Source: Rhodothermales bacterium (GTDB lineage: Bacteria; Bacteroidota; Rhodothermia; Rhodothermales; Bin80). From it: a stretch of DNA of 64,000 nt. The notes under the pieces were generated by a model, which saw nothing but the letters and a program-made list of their open reading frames with translations, had not been told where the DNA came from and did no database searches. Position numbers and translations under genes: made by a program. The DNA lies in assembly GCA_958296045.1 (NCBI GenBank), contig CATQHT010000003.1, positions 383,246-447,245 on the forward strand, in the 5' to 3' direction. Below are positions 44,088 to 55,410 of the stretch, piece by piece (position 1 is the first letter of the stretch; the number at the start of each line of letters is the position of its first letter).

Positions 44088-45560
44088 CTAGAACCGACGC
44101 GTCCAGGCGGGGGGCCAGCGCTCTATCACCACCTTTGTCTGAGTATAGAATTCCACGCCGTGGCGACCCTGTGCGTGCAACGTTCCGAAGAAGCTGTCTT
44201 TCCACCCACTGAATGGATAGAACGCCATGGGCGCCGCTACCCCCAGATTGATGCCGATATTGCCTGCCTCCGCCTCGCTCCTGAATCGGCGCGCAGCAGC
44301 GCCGCTGCTAGTAAAGAGACAAGCCATGTTGCCATACGTCTGACCGTTCACAAACTCGATGGCCTCGTCCAGACTGTCCGCACGCATCAGCCCAAACACC
44401 GGTCCGAATAACTCGGTGGTCGCCAACGTACCACCTTGAGGCACACCATCCAACAACGTGGGAAACACCCAATGACCATTCTCAAACCCGTCCACCACCT
44501 TGCGGCGCCCATCCACCAGGATACGTGCGCCTTCACGTTCGCCCTCGCCAATAAGGTCCTCAATGCGCGCCTTGCTCTGTGGACTAATCACCGGACCCAT
44601 CTGTGACGCCTCGTCCAACCCGTAACCCACTCGGCGCGATTGGGCAGCCTCGCGCATCACTTCCATGAACGGCTCATGGGCACTGCCAACGACAATCGCC
44701 AATGAGTTGGCCAGGCAGCGCTGGCCTGCGCACCCAAACGCGGAATCTCCCACGATGTCGCCCGTCATTTCCATGTCAGCGTCAGGCAGAATGATCGCCG
44801 TGTTCTTGGCGCCCCCCTGACACTGGGCCCTCTTGCCAGCTGCCGTGGCCCGGGCATACACGTATCGGGCTACCCGGGTCGAACCCACGAAGCTGACCGC
44901 GCGCACGCCCGCGTGGTCACACAAGGCATCCACCGCCTCCTTACCGCCATGCACCATCTGTACCACGCCCTGGGGCAGGCCAGTCTGGCCTAACAAGCGC
45001 ATCAACCACGCACTTGTCTCAGGGACCTTTTCGCTGGGCTTAAGAAGAAAGCTGTTGCCGGTGGCTATCGCGTACGGCAGAAACCACAGCGGAATCATGC
45101 CCGGGAAGTTGAACGGCGTAACGCACGCGACCACCCCAAGAGGCTGGCGCACCATGTGCTCATCGATGCCACGTGCAACGTCCTCGTTGTTGTAGCCCTG
45201 CATCAGGCTAGGGATGCCGCAGGCTACTTCCACGTTCTCGATGCCGCGCCGGAGCTCCCCCCGGCTCTCTACAATCGTCTTCCCGCATTCCCGCGTCATC
45301 GTGCGGGCGATATCCTCAAAATGCTTTTCCAAAAGGTTCTTGAAGCGGAACAGATACTGGATCCGGTCCGTGGCTGGCACCCGGCGCCAGTCCCTGAATG
45401 CCTCCATCCCCTGTGTCACCGCGCGCGCTACCTCTTCCTTGGTACTTAGTGGCACCTTGGACATCACTTCACCCGTCGCCGGATTCACCACGTCCAGGTA
45501 TCTGGAAGCGCGGGCCTTTTTCCAATGGCCTCCGACAAAGTTGGAAAGCTGCGTTGCCAT
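44088..45560 (-). CDS. iolA: Methylmalonate-semialdehyde dehydrogenase (CoA-acylating)
   Basis: 490 residues, family length. ALDH fold: NFVGGHW start, [32 protein letters not shown], the NAD-binding [27 protein letters not shown], and catalytic Cys in [11 protein letters not shown]. The conserved C-terminal [25 protein letters not shown] is typical of MmsA/IolA. It converts malonate semialdehyde to acetyl-CoA, the last step of inositol breakdown, or acts in valine catabolism. It is the last gene of the inositol/ABC unit, 2 bp after the ATPase gene. Confidence 0.93.
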   Translation of the reverse strand: MATQLSNFVGGHWKKARASRYLDVVNPATGEVMSKVPLSTKEEVARAVTQGMEAFRDWRRVPATDRIQYLFRFKNLLEKHFEDIARTMTRECGKTIVESRGELRRGIENVEVACGIPSLMQGYNNEDVARGIDEHMVRQPLGVVACVTPFNFPGMIPLWFLPYAIATGNSFLLKPSEKVPETSAWLMRLLGQTGLPQGVVQMVHGGKEAVDALCDHAGVRAVSFVGSTRVARYVYARATAAGKRAQCQGGAKNTAIILPDADMEMTGDIVGDSAFGCAGQRCLANSLAIVVGSAHEPFMEVMREAAQSRRVGYGLDEASQMGPVISPQSKARIEDLIGEGEREGARILVDGRRKVVDGFENGHWVFPTLLDGVPQGGTLATTELFGPVFGLMRADSLDEAIEFVNGQTYGNMACLFTSSGAAARRFRSEAEAGNIGINLGVAAPMAFYPFSGWKDSFFGTLHAQGRHGVEFYTQTKVVIERWPPAWTRRF

Positions 45561-45562
45561 AG

Positions 45563-46327
45563 CTAAAGTTGCATTTGTTTTTCTCCCGCCATCATGTCTA
45601 GCACCTGGGAACGCGTAAGCGTGCCTTTGGGAAAGGTGCCGTAGCTGCGGCCCCGTTTGAGGATGGTAAACGTGTCGGCCACCGGCCAGGCATGATGCAC
45701 GTTGTGCGTGATAAGGATAACGGCTATACCGCGCTGGCGTGCCTGATCAATGTCGTGCAGCACGCGATCCGACTCTTTGACTCCCAGCGCCGAGGTCGGT
45801 TCGTCCAAGATGAGGACACGTGCTCCATAATGCAGCGCGCGGGCAATGGCCACCGACTGGCGCTCTCCACCAGAAAGCGTGCCCACAGGCTGGGTCACAT
45901 CGCGGAGGTCGATCCCCAGCCGCGCCAGCCCTTCCTGCGTCGTGCGAGCCGCCGCCTTCAGATCCAGACACATCAGAGGACCCCAGCCCCGGACAGGCTC
46001 CGAGCCCAACACAAAGTTACGCGCGATACTCAGCTGAGGGATCATCGCTAAGTCCTGGTACACGGTGGCGATCCCCTGCCGAAGCGCATCCCGCGGCACC
46101 TTAAACCGCACGGGGACGCCCATGAGCCGGATCGATCCAGCATCGGGAGCGTGCACGCCACTAAGGCACTTGATAAGCGTGGATTTTCCCGCCCCGTTGT
46201 CTCCAAGAAGCGCTAGTACCTCCCCCGCCAGAAGGCGCATATCGATCTCGCTCAAAGCAATGACTCGCCCAAAGAACTTGCTCAAACCGCGCGTCTCCAG
46301 CACCGAGATGACTTCTTTGCTCGTCAT
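45563..46327 (-). CDS. Sugar ABC transporter ATP-binding protein (single domain)
   Basis: 254 residues. Walker [15 protein letters not shown], signature [15 protein letters not shown], Walker [15 protein letters not shown]-loop [11 protein letters not shown]. It belongs to the carbohydrate uptake (CUT2) type but has one nucleotide-binding domain, about half the RbsA length, so it must dimerise. It overlaps the permease gene by ATGA. It energises import of a sugar or polyol, probably inositol by context. Confidence 0.92.
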   Translation of the reverse strand: MTSKEVISVLETRGLSKFFGRVIALSEIDMRLLAGEVLALLGDNGAGKSTLIKCLSGVHAPDAGSIRLMGVPVRFKVPRDALRQGIATVYQDLAMIPQLSIARNFVLGSEPVRGWGPLMCLDLKAAARTTQEGLARLGIDLRDVTQPVGTLSGGERQSVAIARALHYGARVLILDEPTSALGVKESDRVLHDIDQARQRGIAVILITHNVHHAWPVADTFTILKRGRSYGTFPKGTLTRSQVLDMMAGEKQMQL

Positions 46328-47355
46328 GCGCGGCTAGCGCGGCGACGCACCCAATGGTTAACAAGCACAGCAATGAGGAGCATGCCTCCTAGACAAACTT
46401 TGAACCAGTCCGCGTCTACACCAGTGAATACGATGCCCTGGCGCACCATCCCAAAGATGAGAGCGCCAAGTGCAGCCCCGATGGCAGAGCCATAACCACC
46501 AGTGAGCAGCGTGCCACCAATCACCACCACGATGATCGCATAGAATTCGCGCAGCTCACCACGCAGCACATCCGCGCCGGTGAATGCTACCGCCTGCATC
46601 ACGCCAACCAGCGCTGCCGCAAGTGCCGTACCAGCAAAAAGAATCACCTTGACTCGCGCCGTTGGAACGCCCACACTGTTGGCCGCATGCCCGTCCCCAC
46701 CCGTCCCGAAAATCCAGTTGCCAAACGGAGTTCGAAGCAGGATCCATGTCGCTATACCTACCAACGCCAGCCACCACACAATACTCGCAGGAAACCCCAC
46801 CCCGCCAATCATGACGTCACTCGCAAAGACCGCATGTGCGAGTTCATAACCGCCCACCTCCTGCAGACCACCTACCTGCGTACGCCCGGTCACCAGTCGT
46901 GTCACGCCGATGGTGGCGCCCCTAAACACAAACAACGTAGCTAAGGTCACAATGAAGGACGGCAGGCCCGTCCGTACCACGAGGATACCGTTGAAGAGTC
47001 CGGCAAGAATCGCGAACACCATCACGGCAAGAAGTGCGGCCCACAGGTTCCATCCAAAGTGAACCGCCAAAATGGTCAATAGCATCCCGGAGGCGCCCAT
47101 CATAGAGCCTACGGACAGATCAAACTCGCCGCCAATCATCAGCAAAGCCACCGCTACAGCAACAATGCCTAGCTCGGCGGCCACCTCCAGGTACGTGGCC
47201 GTGCCTCGTAGACTGAGGAAGCCCCGGTCCCCAGCCACCACCGCAAAGAAAATCCACACGACCAGCACGCCGCCAAGCGCTCCAAGCTCAGGACGTGTCA
47301 GCACCTGGCGCAGCACGCTGCGCCTGCGCAGACGTTCATCTGGGCCGACTCGCAT
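46324..47355 (-). CDS. Sugar ABC transporter permease (RbsC/XylH type)
   Basis: 343 residues, about ten hydrophobic segments; the BPD_transp_2 fold is recognisable from [60 protein letters not shown] and [24 protein letters not shown]. It forms the membrane channel with the adjacent ATPase and binding protein. It starts 2 bp after the binding-protein gene. Confidence 0.93.
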   Translation of the reverse strand: MRVGPDERLRRRSVLRQVLTRPELGALGGVLVVWIFFAVVAGDRGFLSLRGTATYLEVAAELGIVAVAVALLMIGGEFDLSVGSMMGASGMLLTILAVHFGWNLWAALLAVMVFAILAGLFNGILVVRTGLPSFIVTLATLFVFRGATIGVTRLVTGRTQVGGLQEVGGYELAHAVFASDVMIGGVGFPASIVWWLALVGIATWILLRTPFGNWIFGTGGDGHAANSVGVPTARVKVILFAGTALAAALVGVMQAVAFTGADVLRGELREFYAIIVVVIGGTLLTGGYGSAIGAALGALIFGMVRQGIVFTGVDADWFKVCLGGMLLIAVLVNHWVRRRASRA

Positions 47356-47357
47356 CC

Positions 47358-48347
47358 CTAACGCGTTCCGTGGCGCGTTAGCTCTCTTAGACGTGCCACA
47401 TTGCTTTGGGTAATGAAACCCGGCCCGGTCCGAATGACCTCATTGGCTATAGTATTCTCATTGCGCACATACAGCGCAAGTAACACCACCGGCAGATAGC
47501 CCTGGAGGTACTGCTGCTGGTCGAGAGCAAACATGATGGTGCCGTCTGCGATAGCCTGGAGGATTTCTGGTGAGGCATCGAATGTAGCCATGGGCACCTG
47601 CCCATCCAGCGCCATCTCACTGAGTGCGCGTAGCACTGGCAGCGCCCCTGTGGGCCCCAGTGTCAGCAATCCGTCCACCATGGTGTCAGCCCTGAACGCC
47701 GCCTGGACGCGCTGCTGCGACTCTGTCGGATCCGCTAGCTCGATGGCAAGGAGCGTGGCGCGGCCACCCACCTCTTCGAGCGCCGCCGCAAACCCGTCGC
47801 ACCGGCTGTCCAGGGCCAAGTTGCCTACCTCCTGGTTGATGCACAGCGCATTGCGGACTCCCGCCTCCGCCAAGCGCTGGCCACCGTCATAGCCTGCCTC
47901 GTATTCCGACTGACCCACATGCACCAGCGCCCCCAGGCTTTGTGCTGCATCACTGCCCGAGTTGATGCTGATCATTGGGATCCCCGCCGCGTTGGCGGCC
48001 TCTAGCACTTCGCGCAGCGCATCCGCATCTGGGATGCTGACGACAAGACCGTCCGGCCTCGACGCTACCGCTGCATCAATAAGCTGCGCCATTGTTACCA
48101 GATCAAACGAGTCGGGCGCCTGATACTCTACGCGGATACCCATCTCCCTGGCGGCTGCCACGGCGCCATTCTGCACAACAGACCAGAATGGATCGGATGC
48201 CTGGCCGTGGGTTACAAATACGATGCGCAGACGAGGCCCCTCAGCGCCATTCTCTGCGTCACCAGGGGCGCATGCCACCACGGTCAGCAGGCACAGCAGT
48301 ACTACCCAAAGCCCGCAACTCCGGTAACCAACATAGGGTCTGCTCAT
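47358..48347 (-). CDS. Sugar-binding lipoprotein of the ABC importer (Peripl_BP_4)
   Basis: 329 residues from ATG 48347, overlapping the iolD stop (ATGA); the longer frame from 48572 lies inside iolD. Lipoprotein signal [18 protein letters not shown] (lipobox VVAC). The binding fold shows [46 protein letters not shown] and [17 protein letters not shown]. It captures the ligand at the outer face of the inner membrane. The ligand is probably inositol or a related cyclitol, inferred from the operon. Confidence 0.92.
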   Translation of the reverse strand: MSRPYVGYRSCGLWVVLLCLLTVVACAPGDAENGAEGPRLRIVFVTHGQASDPFWSVVQNGAVAAAREMGIRVEYQAPDSFDLVTMAQLIDAAVASRPDGLVVSIPDADALREVLEAANAAGIPMISINSGSDAAQSLGALVHVGQSEYEAGYDGGQRLAEAGVRNALCINQEVGNLALDSRCDGFAAALEEVGGRATLLAIELADPTESQQRVQAAFRADTMVDGLLTLGPTGALPVLRALSEMALDGQVPMATFDASPEILQAIADGTIMFALDQQQYLQGYLPVVLLALYVRNENTIANEVIRTGPGFITQSNVARLRELTRHGTR

Positions 48348-50245
48348 GCGCCTTCCCCGAGGAAGCAGCGTTCTTTCGCGCGCTGGGCTTCCCATTCTTT
48401 GCGGACCTGCTGCACGGATGCCATATGGCTGGTGGCTGCCACAGGTACGTCCCACCAGGCATCGCAACCGGGCACATCCGCGTAGCGATCCGTCGGCACA
48501 TGGATCACGCACGTCTTGGTCATATCCCGCGATTCTACCAAAGCCGCTTTCACTTCGGCATACGTCCGGCACCTGAATACATGTGCTCCCAGCGAGGCTG
48601 CGTTGGCAGCCAGATCCACCGGAAGCACCTGCGCACCCGTTTCCGCATCCCCGACCATCACGCCATTGACCGGATAGGTGTAGCGCGTTCCAAACCCGTC
48701 TTGCCCCAACGCACGGCTGAGGCCGCCGATACTTTTGAAGCCGTCATTGTCCATCAGCACCACAGTCAGCTTATAGCCTTCCTGGACGGCGGTAACCAAG
48801 TCCGTCGCCAGCATCAGATAGCTGCCATCGCCGACTAGCACATAAACCTCGCGACCCGGTTCTGCCATCTTGATACCCAGACCACCAGCTATTTCGTACC
48901 CCATCGTGCTGTACCCGTACTCCATATGGTACTGCTTCAGGTGCCTAGCCCTCCACAGCTTGTGCAGATCTCCCGGCAGGCTTCCCGCGGCGCACACCAT
49001 GACCCCATCGGGGTCGCCATAGTCGTTGACTAGGCCAATGATTTCGCCCTGGCTGCACAGTGGCTGGTGTCGGGTGTCATAGGCGCGCTGGACCTGTTTG
49101 TCCCAATCTCTTGCAAGCTGCGCCGCAGACTCGGCGTAGTGCGCCGGCGCCTGCCAAGTGCCTTTAAGAGCATCATAAAGCTCCCCAAGCGTGGCCCGCG
49201 CATCTCCTATAACGGGGAGCGCATGATGCTTGAAAGCATCAAATGATGCCACATTGATGTTGATGAACCGTACGCGCGGATTCTCAAACAGCGTTTTGCT
49301 GGCGGTAGTGAAGTCACTGTAACGCGTACCGATACCTATCACTAGGTCCGCCTCTTGGGCTATCTGGCTTGCCGCCGGCGTGCCAGTGACGCCCACGGCG
49401 CCCAGGTTGTACGGATGTCCATAAAGTAGGCTACCCTTGCCAGCATGCGTTTCGGCTACTGGCACGCGCAAGTCCAGGCTGAAGGAGGCCAAAAGGCTCG
49501 TCGCTTCGCTGTACAGCACACCGCCCCCAGCAATGATCAGAGGCCGCTTGCTGCGCCGGATCCACGCCGCGGCGACCTGCAATGTTACCTTATCGGGACG
49601 GTTGCGCGGCACAGCCCAGACGCGCTTCTCAAAAAGCCCAGCCGGATAGTCAAACGCTTCGGTTTGGACATCCTGCGGTAAAGACAAGGTGACCGCGCCG
49701 GTTTCATTCGGGCTGGTAAGCACGCGCATCGCCTCTGGCAATGCGGTAATGAGCTGGTCGGCGCGATTGATGCGGTCCCAATAGCGACTGACGGGACGAA
49801 AACAGTCATTGACGCTGAAGTCCTGCGAATGCTCAGACTCGAGCTGCTGCAGCACAGGAGCCACGTTCCGCCGCGCGAAGATGTCTCCTGGCAATAGCAG
49901 TACCGGGAGCCGATTGACGGTTGCAGCCGCGGCACCCGTAATCATGTTGGTGGCACCAGGCCCGATTGAGCTTGTACAGGCAAAGGTCGCTAGGCGATTC
50001 TTCATTTTGGCATACGCGGCAGCCGCGTGTACCATGGCCTGCTCATTGCGGGACTGGTAATACCGAAAATCTTTGTGCTCCTGCAGCGCCTGTCCGATAC
50101 CTGCCACGTTGCCATGCCCGAAGATGCCGAAACATCCGGCAAAGAACCGGTGCTCTGTTCCGTCGCGGGACGTGTACTGATTGTTAAGAAAGCGGATGAC
50201 GGCCTGTGCCATCGTGCAGCGGACCGTGCGCACAGCCATTGGCAT
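48344..50245 (-). CDS. iolD: 3D-(3,5/4)-trihydroxycyclohexane-1,2-dione hydrolase (ThDP-dependent)
   Basis: 633 residues. ThDP-enzyme layout: an N-terminal domain with [23 protein letters not shown] and [20 protein letters not shown], a central domain ([15 protein letters not shown]), and a C-terminal ThDP motif ([40 protein letters not shown], i.e. GDG-x(~25)-NN-like). The specificity block [20 protein letters not shown] fits IolD. It opens the ring of the dione in myo-inositol catabolism. A gap of ~145 bp separates it from iolC upstream, so it may have its own promoter. Confidence 0.92.
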   Translation of the reverse strand: MPMAVRTVRCTMAQAVIRFLNNQYTSRDGTEHRFFAGCFGIFGHGNVAGIGQALQEHKDFRYYQSRNEQAMVHAAAAYAKMKNRLATFACTSSIGPGATNMITGAAAATVNRLPVLLLPGDIFARRNVAPVLQQLESEHSQDFSVNDCFRPVSRYWDRINRADQLITALPEAMRVLTSPNETGAVTLSLPQDVQTEAFDYPAGLFEKRVWAVPRNRPDKVTLQVAAAWIRRSKRPLIIAGGGVLYSEATSLLASFSLDLRVPVAETHAGKGSLLYGHPYNLGAVGVTGTPAASQIAQEADLVIGIGTRYSDFTTASKTLFENPRVRFININVASFDAFKHHALPVIGDARATLGELYDALKGTWQAPAHYAESAAQLARDWDKQVQRAYDTRHQPLCSQGEIIGLVNDYGDPDGVMVCAAGSLPGDLHKLWRARHLKQYHMEYGYSTMGYEIAGGLGIKMAEPGREVYVLVGDGSYLMLATDLVTAVQEGYKLTVVLMDNDGFKSIGGLSRALGQDGFGTRYTYPVNGVMVGDAETGAQVLPVDLAANAASLGAHVFRCRTYAEVKAALVESRDMTKTCVIHVPTDRYADVPGCDAWWDVPVAATSHMASVQQVRKEWEAQRAKERCFLGEGA

Positions 50246-50390
50246 AATCGTTACCTAACGCTTGGTAGTTCGGCTTCTGGACCAAAGGAGTCACAAGGTA
50301 ACAACTGGGCACGGGATAGTCCGATGCTGCGCAGCACCCATTCCCCTGGGCGGTGACGCCTCTAGTCGACCTGCCGCGTGCGCCCTATTC

Positions 50391-51401
50391 CTAGAGACCG
50401 CCGCGGCCTGCCACGAACGCCCTTACCTCCGGCAACGTTGGCATAAAGTTCGCACAGCCGTGCCGGGTCACCACCAGCGCGCCACACGCATTGCCCAAGC
50501 GCATCGATTTCCGCCACGACCATCCCTTGTGCTGGCCGTAGATAAACCCTGCCGCAAAGGCGTCTCCAGCGCCCAGAATGTTTTGCACCTCTACGGGATA
50601 TCCAGGGGCATCTACCACCTCGCCACTTACGAGGTGTGCCCGCGCCCCGTCACGCCCGCGCTTCTCAATCACGACGCTGGGCCCCAACCGCAGCAGTCTG
50701 TCGATGGCTGCTCCCACGTCTCCACGCACGCGCGCGTCAGATACCTGCTGATGTGTCAGATGCACTAGGTGCACCTCGTCAAGGTTGGCCGCATTGAGCT
50801 CATCCTGGGTGCCGATCACAACGTCTACCAGGCTGAGCGCCGCCCGTACATTCTGCCCGAAAGCGCGCGCATCGTGCCACTGGTCAGGACGAAAATCCAC
50901 GTCAAACACAACCTGTGCCCCGGCTGCGTGCGCGCACTCGGCCGCAAATAAGGTGGCGCTCCGGCAGGGTTCCTGACTCAGGTTTGTGCCAGCAAACTCA
51001 AATATGCGGCAGCTCTCTGCAGGCGCAGCTAAGACGTCGTCAATGGTGAGCGCGACATCGGCACAGTTGTCACGGTAGAACACCAGCGGAAACCGATCTG
51101 GAGGCTCAATGCCTAAGACTACGGCACTGGTGCGACGCCCCACCTTGCGCGGAATGAACGATGTATCCACGCCTTCCTTGCGTAGAAATTGGAGCACGAA
51201 GTCGCCTACGGGGTCCTCACCAACGGCCGTCAGCAATGCCGTCTTCAGACCCAACCGCTGCGCACCTACGCAGATGTTTGTGGGAGAGCCTCCGACATAA
51301 GCTGCAAAGCTGCGGATGTCTGGAAACGCCGCTCCAACCTCAATGGCATAGAGGTCCAGCGACGAGCGGCCCATCGTAAGCAGGTCAAGGGTACCTGCCA
51401 C
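50391..51401 (-). CDS. iolC: 5-dehydro-2-deoxygluconokinase (PfkB family)
   Basis: 336 residues. PfkB motifs: an N-terminal GG-type segment (SFAAYVGGSPTNICVGAQRL GL), GVDTSFIPRK, and the C-terminal anion hole ILGAGDAFAAGFIYGQHKGW. The start MAGTLDLLTMGRSSLDLYAI is characteristic of IolC. It phosphorylates 5-dehydro-2-deoxygluconate in the inositol pathway. It begins 3 bp after the BI-1 gene ends. Confidence 0.92.
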   Translation of the reverse strand: MAGTLDLLTMGRSSLDLYAIEVGAAFPDIRSFAAYVGGSPTNICVGAQRLGLKTALLTAVGEDPVGDFVLQFLRKEGVDTSFIPRKVGRRTSAVVLGIEPPDRFPLVFYRDNCADVALTIDDVLAAPAESCRIFEFAGTNLSQEPCRSATLFAAECAHAAGAQVVFDVDFRPDQWHDARAFGQNVRAALSLVDVVIGTQDELNAANLDEVHLVHLTHQQVSDARVRGDVGAAIDRLLRLGPSVVIEKRGRDGARAHLVSGEVVDAPGYPVEVQNILGAGDAFAAGFIYGQHKGWSWRKSMRLGNACGALVVTRHGCANFMPTLPEVRAFVAGRGGL

Positions 51402-51404
51402 GTC

Positions 51405-52142
51405 CTAGTTCCGCCGCATAAAGATGGACAGCACATACCAGAAGAGCAGTGCCACCGAAGCGAATAGCTCCAAGGCTGCCCCGACATACCGGTCCTCTGG
51501 ATAGCGGTGAAACACCTTTGACGTGTCATAAAGAATTGCGCCTCCAGCCAGAATCACCATCCCGAAAGAAAAGAAGATGCCCAGCTCGAACCCGAAAACC
51601 ACCGCAGCCACTATCGCCAACAGGGCCATAATAAAGCCGAATCGCAGTATGGAACCCATAAACGAAAAGTCCCGCTTAGTGCGGTAAACGATAGCGGTCA
51701 GTATTGCAAAGCCCAGGATCGTCACCTGCGCCGCACTTTCGATAGCTCCCGGCGCGGTCTCATTCGCAACATACAGCAGCGGCACAAATATCACGGCTTC
51801 CGCAGCAACGAATCCCACCAGCGCCATGTACTGCGCAGGCTTAGACCGGGTCGTGTGCGCTACACGTGTCGCCAGCCATCCCACAATCATGAACCCACCG
51901 AGCACAAGCAGCCAACTCTTGCTTAGAAGGGCTACGGCGATGCCTTCTGCCATTCCGGTATTAAACAAAACCAGCTCCATGCACACGAACATGAGCACCG
52001 CTCCTAAGAGGTGGCCGTACGCACGCATCAGGAAGGTCGCCCGGGTAGACACACCTGTGTGTGCCACAGGCAGCGAAGCATAAGGACTGGTCGCCATAAC
52101 AACAAAGCTGGTTTTAACGTCGAACCACCGCGGCAGCGGCAA
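51405..52142 (-). CDS. Bax inhibitor-1/YccA-family membrane protein
   Basis: 245 residues with seven hydrophobic segments (MRAYGHLLGAVLMFVCMELV LF, WLLVLGGFMIVGWLATRVAH, YMALVGFVAAEAVIFVPLLY V, VTILGFAILTAIVYRTKRD, ILRFGFIMALLAIVAAVVFG and so on). The BI-1 signature GGAILYDTSKVFHRYPEDRY is near the end. It is an inner-membrane protein; relatives are pH-sensitive calcium leak channels or protease modulators. It sits tightly between an alcohol dehydrogenase and iolC, with no obvious metabolic link. Confidence 0.88.
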   Translation of the reverse strand: MPLPRWFDVKTSFVVMATSPYASLPVAHTGVSTRATFLMRAYGHLLGAVLMFVCMELVLFNTGMAEGIAVALLSKSWLLVLGGFMIVGWLATRVAHTTRSKPAQYMALVGFVAAEAVIFVPLLYVANETAPGAIESAAQVTILGFAILTAIVYRTKRDFSFMGSILRFGFIMALLAIVAAVVFGFELGIFFSFGMVILAGGAILYDTSKVFHRYPEDRYVGAALELFASVALLFWYVLSIFMRRN

Positions 52143-52145
52143 GGT

Positions 52146-53138
52146 TCACCCCATATCCACGACTGCTTTGACCACGCCGGGCCTGCCAGACAGGTCTGCA
52201 AAGATTTCGGGTACCTCAGCGAATGCAAAGCGATGGGTCACAAAGGAAGACGCGTCTACCAACCCCTCTTCCAGTGCCCGAATCACCGCCACGAAGTCGT
52301 TGTGTGTCCCGTTGCGGCTCGCCAAAAGGGTCAGCTCCCGCCGGTGAAAGTCGGGCTCGTGAAAGGTGAAGGCGCCCGGATAGTGGCCAACGAACACATA
52401 TCGCCCGCCATGGGCTACTAGATCAAAGGTGGTATGCATCGCTTCGAGATTGCCCGTGGCATCAAAGACCACCGTGGGGAGATCGCCGCCGCAGACGGCG
52501 CGCAGCTCCTGCGCCAATGCGGGTCCCGGCGACAGCATCGCAGAAGGATCCAGAATGTTCGCTACGGCCTCGCGACGGTCTGGGCGCGGCTCGGAAATCA
52601 CCAAATCTGCTCCCTGCAGCCTGACAAACAGCCCCACCGCAAGGCCGATCGGGCCCGCACCGACCACCAGCACACGCTCACCGGTTGCAATCCTGGCGCG
52701 GCGGACGGCATGCCTTCCCACGACAAGTGGCTCGACAAGCGCTGTCACCTGTGCTGACAAAGCTCTGCACGGATACAGATGCGCCCTGGGCAGGCGGAGC
52801 ATCGGCGCTAGTCCACCATCGCGGTGAACACCCAGCACCTCCAGGTTTTCGCAGCAATTCGTCCGGCCTGCGCGGCAAGGCTGGCATCGACCGCAATGGA
52901 GATACGGGTTGACAGCGCACGGCACACGATCCGAGCCGCTGATCGGTACCACACAGAGCTCGTGCCCCAGTCGTCTGGGATAAGTAAAGAAGGGCTGGCG
53001 TCCAGCAAATGCATGCAGATCCGTGCCACAGATGCCAACATGGTGCACTCTGGCCAGCACTTCACTGCGTCTGGGCTTCGGCTCTGGCACATCGCACCAG
53101 GCAAATTCCCCAGGGGCCGACAGCTCCAGCACACGCAT
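52146..53138 (-). CDS. Zinc-dependent medium-chain alcohol/polyol dehydrogenase
   Basis: 330 residues. Catalytic zinc site: Cys in GICGTDLHAFAG and GHE (LGHELCV). Structural zinc Cys cluster: CGRCQPCRAGRTNCC. NAD fold: VLVVGAGPIGLAVGLFVRL. Family relatives are sorbitol, threonine or galactitol dehydrogenases. Next to inositol genes it might oxidise a cyclitol, but the usual inositol 2-dehydrogenase (IolG) is a GFO/IDH protein, so this is not IolG by homology. Tight spacing on both sides suggests co-transcription. Confidence 0.88.
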   Translation of the reverse strand: MRVLELSAPGEFAWCDVPEPKPRRSEVLARVHHVGICGTDLHAFAGRQPFFTYPRRLGHELCVVPISGSDRVPCAVNPYLHCGRCQPCRAGRTNCCENLEVLGVHRDGGLAPMLRLPRAHLYPCRALSAQVTALVEPLVVGRHAVRRARIATGERVLVVGAGPIGLAVGLFVRLQGADLVISEPRPDRREAVANILDPSAMLSPGPALAQELRAVCGGDLPTVVFDATGNLEAMHTTFDLVAHGGRYVFVGHYPGAFTFHEPDFHRRELTLLASRNGTHNDFVAVIRALEEGLVDASSFVTHRFAFAEVPEIFADLSGRPGVVKAVVDMG

Positions 53139-53142
53139 ATCG

Positions 53143-54501
53143 TCAGTTCCTTGGCATCAAGTCCAGCATGCCGACGATGCGCAACGCCACCTCCAATGCC
53201 TGCTCCGCATTCAGGCGCGGATCGACAGTTGTGAGGTAGGCACGCCTGAGATCTGATTCTTCAAGGCCGCTCGCGCCACCGATGCACTCGGTTACGTCCT
53301 CCCCGGCCAACTCCAGGTGGACACCGCCGAGCCTGGCGCCCTCGGCAGCCAGGACTCTGTTGACCAGCTTCACCTCTGCTAGGATGCTATCGAAATGACG
53401 CGTCTTGATGCCATCGTTCGTCTGCTGCGTGTTGCCATGCATCGGGTCGCAGCACCAAAGCACCTTGTGCCCACCATCGCGTACCGCACGCACCAGCGGC
53501 GGCAAGGCCTGCTCAACCTTGGATACGCCAAACCGTGTGATAAGCGTCAGCCTGCCATACACCCCTTCAGGGTTGAGGTGGCGCACCAGACTGGTGAGCT
53601 CCCGGGGGGACAAATGCGGTCCGACCTTAATACCTATCGGGTTGCGAATGCCACGCATATACTCGACATGGGCAGTGCCCAGCTCCAAAGTCCGCTTGCC
53701 TATCCAAGGCAGATGCGTGGAGAGGTTGTACACCCCGTCCCGATACTTGGAAGTCCGAGTGAGCGCCTGCTCATAAGGCAGATGCAGTGCCTCGTGGCAA
53801 GTAAAGAACCGGACGCGCCGGAGCCCGCCGATAGGCTGGTGCGCAACGGTCTCGGCGAAGGTCAGCGCATCGCGGACACGCCGAATAATGTTCCGGTATT
53901 CTTCGTAGTGCGGCGAACGCTCTGCGAATCCCAGGTTCCAGTAGTGTAGGTTATGCAGATTCGCAAATCCTCCTTCCCCCAAAGCTCGCACCAAATTCAG
54001 GATCACGGCAGAACACCGGTAGGCCAAGATCAGCCGCGCGGGATCAGGTCGCCGCGCCTCTGCAGTGAAAGCGGATCCGTTGATGTTGTCGCCCCGAAAC
54101 GACGGCAACGTGACCCCGTTGCGGGTTTCTGTGGGTGCACTCCGCGGCTTGGCAAACTGGCCAGCGAAGCGCCCTACGCGCACGACCGGCATCTTGAGGC
54201 CGTAGATAAGCACCACGCTCATCTGCAGCAGAATCTTGAGCCGATTCTTGATTATTTCCTCCTGGCAATCTTCAAACCGCTCGGCACAGTCCCCTCCCTG
54301 CAGCAGAAAGCTCCTACCGTTAGCGGCCTCGGCGAGGCGCCTACGGAGCGTGTCCACCTCAAAAGAGGTGACTAGCGGTGGCCAGCTCGCTATTCTTGCC
54401 AGAACAGACCGCAGTTCATCCGGGTCCGGGTACCGCACTTGCTGCAGCACCGGCAGCTGCTGCCAGGACTCAGGCGTCCAAGGTTGCGAGTCGAACGCCA
54501 T
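53143..54501 (-). CDS. aroG: Class II 3-deoxy-7-phosphoheptulonate (DAHP) synthase
   Basis: 452 residues from ATG 54501 (MAFDSQPWTPESWQQLPVLQ). The frame extends to 54660, but the extra part is not family-like. Class II motifs: FLLQGGDCAERFEDC, VRVGRFAGQFAKPRS, LPSFRGDNINGSAFT, NLHNLHYWNLGF, RFFTCHEALHLPYEQ, and VLWCCDPMHGNT. It condenses erythrose-4-phosphate and PEP, the first step of the shikimate pathway. It is the upstream-most gene of the minus-strand series leading into the inositol cluster. Confidence 0.94.
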   Translation of the reverse strand: MAFDSQPWTPESWQQLPVLQQVRYPDPDELRSVLARIASWPPLVTSFEVDTLRRRLAEAANGRSFLLQGGDCAERFEDCQEEIIKNRLKILLQMSVVLIYGLKMPVVRVGRFAGQFAKPRSAPTETRNGVTLPSFRGDNINGSAFTAEARRPDPARLILAYRCSAVILNLVRALGEGGFANLHNLHYWNLGFAERSPHYEEYRNIIRRVRDALTFAETVAHQPIGGLRRVRFFTCHEALHLPYEQALTRTSKYRDGVYNLSTHLPWIGKRTLELGTAHVEYMRGIRNPIGIKVGPHLSPRELTSLVRHLNPEGVYGRLTLITRFGVSKVEQALPPLVRAVRDGGHKVLWCCDPMHGNTQQTNDGIKTRHFDSILAEVKLVNRVLAAEGARLGGVHLELAGEDVTECIGGASGLEESDLRRAYLTTVDPRLNAEQALEVALRIVGMLDLMPRN

Positions 54502-55030
54502 GGCAGCGGAATCAATGATAATGAAGTGTGGTGCCCGCCATGCGGATGGCAGAGTCACTGCTACGGCTTTGTATCGGGCAGCGTTTCCTGAGCCATCGCC
54601 CCGCAGAGGCGACATAGGTAAAGGTACGGGATGCTGCAGCAACCTTCTTCTCACCGCCATTTGCCTAATGGGCTATGGCAGAGGAGTTATCGCAACAAGA
54701 TGCTTGTAGGCATGGGACTGCGTACGTAACGATTAGGTACTGGCGCTACCACGCTGTGCTGCCACAGGCTTTCGCGCTGGCACTGTTTCACAACCCCCCA
54801 GCAACTGGCTTTCACCTGGCTGCACCGCTTCGAGGCTCCCAGGAGCGGATACTCGTATGCGATGTCCATCCTGTGCCCGGGATTCTCAATCCAGATCGTT
54901 CGCCCCAGTGATAAGATCCACCATGCGAGCCGTCTCTTCGAATAGGATTTCAGTCGCCCTCATGTCCTAAGGGCTGGCGACATATTAACTTAGCCTGGAT
55001 AGTTAGTCAGGGCATGAGCTATTCTACCGT
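54502..55030. other. Intergenic upstream of aroG
   Basis: Short frames here conflict and show no domain. The aroG promoter should lie near 54502-54700 on the minus strand. No leader peptide rich in aromatic residues could be identified. Confidence 0.4.
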
Positions 55031-55410
55031 CTATTGCGGTTGGATGATGTAATTCCACTGTGGAGCCTCGTGCCTTATGATGTTCAGCTATTCCATGTCG
55101 TGTGCGCTGAAGGTGATTCCGCGCTCGTACACGGTTTTGACCAACGTAGCTCTAACCATCAGGCCCGTTCGCGTCGTGGTGGTCGACAGGCAGTTCAGAA
55201 TCGTTTCTATGGTTTCGAGTGGTACACCGGTCCAGTTTTTGGACACTTCACTGAAGAGGCGATGTTCAATCGGGTTCCATTTGGAGGCTCCACCGGGATA
55301 GTGTGCGACGGTGACCGTGAGATTAAAGGCATTGACGAGGGTATGCTGCAAGAAATACTTCCAAGCACGCGGTCGGGACCCGTTGCTGCCCCCACTGTCG
55401 GCTAGGATAG
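55031..55410 (-). pseudogene. ISAzo13-family transposase, C-terminal remnant
   Basis: From about 55410 the frame reads LADSGGSNGSRPRAWKYFLQ, NLTVTVAHYPGGASKWNPIE HRLFSEVSKNW, LETIETILNCLSTTTTRTGL and VYERGITFSAHDME. This is the typical end of ISAzo13 DDE transposases. A TAG interrupts it after HDME, and the family tail continues to 55031 (LNIIRHEAPQWNY). The N-terminal two thirds are missing. It is dead. Confidence 0.85.
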
